From the NCBI RefSeq assembly GCF_014898055.3, contig NW_026555331.1:108187194-108251193 (forward strand): a DNA stretch of 64,000 nt. Reading direction: 5' to 3'. Below, one piece after another: positions 59,160-64,000 of the stretch. The translations under genes were made by a program, and so were the position numbers. The DNA comes from Talpa occidentalis. Lineage: Eukaryota; Chordata; Mammalia; Eulipotyphla; Talpidae. Numbering within the stretch: position 1 is the first letter of the stretch; each line of letters opens with the position of its first letter. Under the pieces are notes generated by a model that was not told the DNA's origin, made no database searches, and saw only the letters and a list, made by a program, of their open reading frames with translations.

Positions 59160-59330
59160 CAAATTTCAAGTTTGAATCCCAGCTTGCTGCTTACTAACTC
59201 TGACATCTTGGGGAAATCATAGCTATAAAATGAGGAAAATCAACTGTAAATATTTTCCTAGCTATAAAATGAAGAAAATCAACTTTTAATGTGCTAACAT
59301 CATTAGTACTCACAGTATTTATGACCCTGC
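59160..59330 (+). repeat. MIR with internal duplication
   Basis: 'tttgaatcccagcttgctgc' and 'aaaatgaggaaaatcaac' are MIR. A 26-bp unit starting 'tagctataaaatga' is present at 59220-59245 and 59259-59284 with one mismatch, so the 3' core is doubled. Confidence 0.8.
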
Positions 59331-59576
59331 TCCTCTCCCTACACACACATTTCCAGCCCCTTGCACTTTGGCTGGGCCATATAGCAGGAGGGCCAGGTGG
59401 CAATCTCAGCAGAACCAAGCCCCAAGCCCCAAATCCTCTAGTAAAAGGTGAAATACAGGATCAAATCAGAGGCCTCAGAGTACCAATATTTTCTAAATGA
59501 TTACCATTTAAGTTATTTTCAAGGAGCCTCGTATAAATCACTGTATTTGGGTGAGGTTAATATCATGTCCATTTCC

Positions 59577-59831
59577 GGGCCTCTCTGGTGGCGCAAGGGT
59601 TAAGACACAACCTATGAAGCAATCTGCAGACACTGCAGCACGAGTTCAATTCCAGGCCAGCCAGGGAGCTACCCACATGGTGCAGCAGACCTCTCCTGAT
59701 TCGCCTGCTGCTCCCCTCAGCAGTGTACTTCTGCATGTTCTGTTCCCCACTCTGTCTCTGGTGAATCCTCTCACCCCACATATCTCTGGCCTGTACCCCA
59801 GCTCTTGTATGCATAAATAAATAAATCGTTT
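59577..59831 (+). repeat. tRNA-derived SINE, group A, host of a nested SINE in its 3' TSD
   Basis: Left TSD 'atgtccatttcc' at 59565-59576. The right copy is broken into 59841-59847 and 60143-60147 by the next SINE. Head 'gggcctctctggtggcgcaa'; tail 'aaataaataaatcgttt'. Confidence 0.95.
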
Positions 59832-59847
59832 AAAAAAATTATGTCCA

Positions 59848-60126
59848 GGGCCTCCCCGGTGGCGCAGCGGTTGATCACTGGGTTGCGAAGCTGCCCTCAG
59901 CCTCTGCAGCGCCGGTTCGATCCCCGGCTGCTCCCCGGCCACCAGAGGAGGGTCCCACATGGCGCGCAGACCTCTTCCTGCTGCCCGCTGCTCCCCTCAG
60001 CAGTGTACTTCGGTCCTTCTGCCTGCTCTGCTCCCCGCTCTGGCTCTAGTGAATTCTCTCACCCTCCCACGCTTCTGACTGTACCCAGTGCTTGTATAAA
60101 TAAATAAATAAATAAATCTTTAAAAA
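59848..60126 (+). repeat. tRNA-derived SINE, group B, nested, with 16-bp TSD
   Basis: Perfect TSD 'aaaaaaattatgtcca' at 59832-59847 and 60127-60142. Pol III A box 'tggcgcagcgg' (59860-59870) and B box 'ggttcgatccc' (59914-59924) are intact. Tail 'aaataaataaatcttt'. Useful as a group B reference copy. Confidence 0.97.
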
Positions 60127-60147
60127 AAAAAAATTATGTCCATTTCC

Positions 60148-61265
60148 ATTTCCCATATCAGGAAATGAGCTCTGAGAAGGTAAATTCATATAGGCAGTAT
60201 TGTAGCCAAGGATTAAGATTCCTTGAAACAAAAGAATCTCTTTCCCTAGCATCATGCTTCCTGGAAGAATTAATAACAGACCATCTGAAAGTCTACTAAT
60301 TACAAGTGTTGTAGGATAAAGCATGTCTTTAATAAGAATAAAAATTTGATTAAAATCCCTTTATTAAAGAGAAACAATAAGGCCACCTGTCCCACCTATC
60401 CAGAAAACTTTCCTGAAGATCAAATGAAAAAGACACTCTCTAGGAGATTTCCAAGCTGTCAAGTGCTGTACAGACATGAAGCATTCCTCCCCTGAATCTC
60501 CCACAGCAGGGATAAACACACCCCTGGTGGCTCAGGGCTAAAGAGGTTACTCAAGAGTGCACTATCTTGAGACTGTCTATGGAAATAATGACTCTTGCAA
60601 CCGCCAGGAAAGAGAATCAAAGAAAAGTGGTGCAGAGACTTTTCAGCCTTGATAGGACAGTGGATCCTGACTTGCCTCCCTAAAGGAAGCCAATGTGGTG
60701 GGGCGGGCAGGTTCTGGAGGTGATGCCAAGTCCCCAGGGGCCTAGCACTTCCCCATCACATATCCCCTTTCATCAATATTACCCGTCACTAATCTAAGCT
60801 TTTGGAAGGCTGCTTGTGACATATACTAGGGCATCTTGTGAATGTTGAAGACATTGGTGGCATCACACTGTACCTATCCACCCTCTGATCTTTAAAATGA
60901 CAAGTTTTGTCTTGCTGTCATATTAACCTATTCTTTTAATTTAGCTAAAATTTCTCAAGAAATGCAATCCTAAATCAAGAACACACAGAAAGAATCATCA
61001 TCATTCTGACATTTTAGAAATTAGCACTAGAATGGTTGTTAAAGGGTTGGGCAGATGATGCAGAGCTCAGACAAATTTTTCTGCTTTGAATCCAGAGTCT
61101 CTTCCCTCCTTAGTATCTATCAAGATCCCTAATCAAGAACTCAAACTGACCAGCATAATATCTCTAAGGATAGTGTCCCTCCTAGCTGGTTTCTATGCAT
61201 TGTCAGGTGGTTTCTACGTATTTTAGTAACCATCCCAATTATTGTGATAAACACTTTAGTGATAA
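60148..61265. other. No gene recognised
   Basis: Low-copy DNA. 'cacccctggtggctcag' near 60519 is only a weak reverse CTCF-like motif. Nothing else recognised. Confidence 0.5.
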
Positions 61266-61269
61266 CAGA

Positions 61270-61395
61270 ATCAAAATTCGGTTAAAATTTGAAGACACAC
61301 ACAATCGCAGCCCTACCCCCTACCCACCAGCCCAGGCTTTTGGAATTAGCTCTCCAGGTGATTATGAGAAACACCAAGATTTGAAAACCACTGAT
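61270..61395. mobile_element. MER20/MER5-like hAT fragment
   Basis: 'gctctccaggtgattatgag' followed by 'gatttgaaaaccactg' matches the end of a Charlie-type hAT element. The other terminus is not found. Confidence 0.55.
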
Positions 61396-62441
61396 ATTAA
61401 CATATGGAAGACCTGAGATAGAGACAAAGAATGATGAAGGGATTAACAATCCACCAAAGTGGGCATTTACTTTAAACTGAGAGCAACTGAACAATCAACA
61501 ATCACAAGAAGAAACAGTATATAAATTTAAGCAAAGCCGCCTGAAAATACAGCTGTCATTGACCTCCCCTTCTCACCTTCTTTCCCCCAACCCAGGGAGT
61601 TTCCAGAGTGGGAAAAGACTGACTCTTAGCACCAGGATAGTCTTGTGCACAAATTCAGCACAAATTAGAGTCAAAAAGCCCAATAGACCCTTCTATACTT
61701 TCCCATTGAAGCCCTAAATGACCCTCTTTTTGTTATAAACAACCTTTATGTCCGACTGTTCAACAAGTTGCCCTTTAGTTAGTATTTCCAACATTAGTAT
61801 TTCTTGTGAAACTAGCTACTGTCAGGTAATTTGCAGGCCCCTAACTGTGAACATAGGTGGGTAGAAGAAAAGTTTTCTTAGCAGCAATGGTAACTTCATT
61901 AAGAGTCACAGAGGACTTAGATAGAAACCAAAAAGTAGATAGAAACCAAGAAGTAGATAGAAACCAAGAAGCAGACAATGAAATTCAACAAAACAATGTT
62001 CCAAGACATTTGACAAATACTGACTGCACTTGGAAACCAGCTCTTGAGGACACACATTTTCGTAAGGTTAAAACTAAAAACTGAAAAAGTCCTAATAATT
62101 CCAATACAGCAATTAAGTTAGAATTACTTGAAGCAAAAATGTCAAAGTCTTTCCCCATCCAGAGTTATCTCTTAACAAAGGTTAGTAGTCTCAGACAATC
62201 TACTACAGATTATTACACATATACAGATACGTGTGCAAGGTCTTCTGTTGTTTTTTTTTTTTTTTTGGCTAGTTGCTTATTCTGAGATACATGTTTATTG
62301 AAATGGATCAAACTCTTCCTTCCTTTCTGCCAGTGAATGGGGCTCCTAAAGTTCTGAAAGGAAACAAATATGCAAAATGTCTGTGTTAAATATATGCCAG
62401 GTCCCCTGTTGGGTTTTGACACCATAGCTCACTTAATCTTC
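61396..62441. other. Low-copy DNA with an 18-bp minisatellite
   Basis: No gene seen. Three tandem 18-bp units sit at 61918-61971. A T-run lies at 62251-62266. Confidence 0.55.
61918..61971. repeat. 18-bp minisatellite, three units
   Basis: Units 'tagatagaaaccaaaaag', 'tagatagaaaccaagaag' and the latter again, head to tail. As 18 is divisible by 3 they keep a 75-codon + frame open (61857-62084), which explains that frame without a gene. Confidence 0.95.
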
Positions 62442-62456
62442 AAAACAATATGATGA

Positions 62457-62964
62457 ATAGAGCTTCCATATGATCCAGCAATTCCACTCCTAGGTATTTA
62501 CCCAAAGGACACAGAAACATCAATTCCAAAGAGCACCTGCACCCCTATGCTTATAGCAGCACTGTTTACAATAGCTAAGCTTTGGAAACAACCCAAATGC
62601 CCAAAAATAGATGACTGGATCAAGATGTGGTACATATACACCATGGAATATTACTCAGCATTCAAAAAAGATAAGCACATGCAATTTGCAGCAACATGGA
62701 TGGTGCTGGAAGGGATCATGCTCAGCGAAATAAGCCAGAAAGAAAAAGAAAAATACCAGATGGTCTCACTCATAGCAGGAACCTAGAAAACTTAAATAAG
62801 GGACCAGGAAAATGAATAACTATAAGAAAGTGAAAATCAAAATCAACCAGAGACACTCTATGGAGGGTGGGGGACGGGGAGGGGAGGGATCGGGATCAAA
62901 ATAAGGGGGTTGCAATTGTATGGGGAATATAAAAATAAAATTTATTATAAAAAATTAAAAAAAA
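62457..62964 (+). mobile_element. Young 5'-truncated L1 with 15-bp TSD
   Basis: Perfect TSD 'aaaacaatatgatga' at 62442-62456 and 62965-62979. The inserted 508 bp holds the ORF2 C-terminus, read without a stop to 62786, then a 3' UTR with a G-rich tract (62863-62893), 'aataaaatttattata' and a poly-A tail. The open ORF2 frame, exact TSD and A-tail show a recent insertion. Truncation leaves no promoter, ORF1, endonuclease or reverse transcriptase, so it cannot move on its own. Confidence 0.96.
62863..62893 (+). other. G-quadruplex-prone tract in L1 3' UTR
   Basis: Five or more G-runs of three to five bases with loops of one to two bases ('gggtgggggacggggagggg' and onward). G-rich 3' UTR tracts are a known feature of mammalian L1s. 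Confidence 0.85.
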
Positions 62965-62979
62965 AAAACAATATGATGA

Positions 62980-63325
62980 GAAAGGATTAGGGAACCTCCT
63001 CCATCCTTAATAAAACAAATCTCAAAGTCTCAATGTTTACATTTAGCTGAGGAAAGACAGTTGACCTGACTGTCCTAATCTGCACCCTGAGTGTCAATTT
63101 CCCCTTTACCTTCTCTTGCCCTAGATGCCATCACAGTAATATCCAAAGTGATTCTTTCTTCCCTAATGTTCCTCCCTCCCAGTATCAATGCACTTTCTCT
63201 TGGTTCCTGGGACAATACAAAGTTTTCAAAGGAATTACTAAAGAATAAAGGACTGAAAATGGGAAATAAACATATTGTACTTAAGACAAGTAACAGAAAA
63301 GTCGCTAAGAACATAGTTCTAAAAT
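62980..63325. other. No gene or recognised repeat
   Basis: Low-copy DNA between the L1 and a MIR. The overlapping frames on both strands at 63075-63387 carry no recognised domain. Confidence 0.5.
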
Positions 63326-63329
63326 TAGC

Positions 63330-63490
63330 CAACATGAATTTAGATTCTGGCTTCTGGTGTTCACTAGCTATGAGAATAGTTACTTAACTATTAACTTCTC
63401 TGTGCCTTAATATCCTCATCTATAAAATGATCATAAAGTAACGATCCCACCATCTCATGAAATAGTGCCTGGTACATAGTGTGTGTGCCT
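63330..63490 (+). repeat. MIR
   Basis: 'tagattctggcttctggtgt', 'cttctctgtgccttaatatc', 'ctcatctataaaatgatcat' and 'agtgcctggtacatagtgtg' follow MIR order. Confidence 0.9.
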
Positions 63491-64000
63491 GCACACACAC
63501 AAAAGCATTCAGTTTAGCTTACAAAATACAATTTTTAGTTTGCAATATAGCTACTTTGCTCTTGAGTCATGGTTCTGTGCTATTCTACCCAAAATAGAGA
63601 GAAATCCAACCTAGCCCAATAAAGGGTCACTCAGTTTCACAGACAGGGGCAACTCAACTCATTTTTACAGGTGATAAAACTGAACTTCATCTGCAATCGC
63701 AGCTATCTAAACCCACCGCACTTCAAAAGTTTCAGTTCAAATATCACTGTCTTTTTTTAATAAGCCATGTATAGAAATCAAATAACTGCATAAGTGTCCA
63801 TGATAATAAAAAACTGAGATTGTTGATTTTTTGTTGGATATATTCTTTATGAAATAAAAGAAGCACTGGAAAAGGCTAACATTTGTACAATCAAAAAGTT
63901 AGTTAATAGGATCTCCAAAGTGTATTTATCCAATTGAACAGAAATGCATTCTATGCAAATTCATAGACACACACACACACAGGTCAATATCAGCACATTT
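63491..64000. other. No gene; short CA run at window end
   Basis: AT-rich DNA. A brief reverse-MIR-like trace lies near 63655-63700 ('catttttacaggtgataaaa'), and (CA)7 lies near 63967-63981. Confidence 0.5.

Noticed and set aside
59848..59924. A functional tRNA gene at the SINE head
   Set aside because: A and B boxes are present but the head continues into the SINE body and tail; no acceptor-stem closure or mature 3' end.
1949..60126. The SINE head as a known cetartiodactyl CHR/Bov-tA element
   Set aside because: Only the first ~30 bases resemble those families; the body and T+ tail differ, so shared tRNA ancestry is enough to explain it.
60519..60536. Reverse-strand CTCF-like motif near 'cccctggtggctc'
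   Set aside because: Mismatches at key G positions of the core; much weaker than the sites at 23.6 and 28.6 kb.
1..64000. CRISPR array or prokaryotic operon
   Set aside because: No regularly spaced repeats with unique spacers, no ribosome-binding-site-led gene strings; the repeat content is mammalian.

Overview
This window looks like non-coding mammalian nuclear DNA, either intergenic or a large intron. I found no protein-coding gene, exon, rRNA, tRNA gene or CRISPR array that I can support. The DNA is AT-rich and full of stop codons. It is dense in interspersed repeats that occur only in mammals: MIR, L2, L1, hAT-type DNA transposon remnants and ERV/MaLR LTRs. The open frames of 60-197 codons mostly lie inside repeats or are what chance gives in 64 kb.

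The lineage clue is a tRNA-derived SINE with 21 copies. It has Pol III A and B boxes, a ~200 bp body, and a tail with AATAAA repeats followed by a TCTTT terminator (a 'T+' SINE). Its head resembles the tRNA-derived heads of cetartiodactyl SINEs, but the body is not CHR, Bov-tA, PRE, ERE, CAN or Ves as I know them, and there is no Alu or B1/B2. I infer a laurasiatherian mammal, perhaps a bat, at low confidence. The copies fall into three groups by diagnostic bases: A (older, '...ggggttaag' head), C (intermediate, '...ggttgagcaccgc') and B (youngest-looking, '...ttgagcgctgggttgcgaagctgc'). Several carry perfect 14-17 bp target-site duplications (TSDs).

Layout. 0-10 kb: SINEs, one hAT-type element, a MaLR-like fragment, MIRs and an L2 end. 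10-17 kb: mostly unique DNA with a long (CA)n, a second copy of the hAT-type element, an antisense L1 and a long L2. 17-18.3 kb: an old L1 carrying a 246 bp G-rich insert and a SINE. 22-28.6 kb: densest in recent insertions, with two SINEs inside one 16-bp TSD, a strong CTCF-like site at 23.6 kb, an ERV-type LTR at 26.0-26.7 kb and an L1 hosting two SINEs, with a second CTCF-like site at 28.6 kb. 30.27-30.71 kb: a 444 bp solo LTR with a perfect 5-bp TSD. 31-47 kb: mostly unique DNA with many MIRs, a long L1 (40.5-42.0 kb) with an internal GATA microsatellite, a conserved-element-like patch at 37 kb and a perfect 19-bp hairpin at 44.7 kb. 47.7-60.1 kb: SINE- and L1-rich, including nested SINEs with complete TSD bookkeeping. 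62.46-62.96 kb: a young 5'-truncated L1 with a 15-bp TSD.

No genes can be said to work together here. The most useful content is the insertion history, two candidate CTCF sites, the solo LTR, several local rearrangements, and a SINE family whose subfamilies can be defined from this window alone. I did not find a new multi-gene system and do not claim one.
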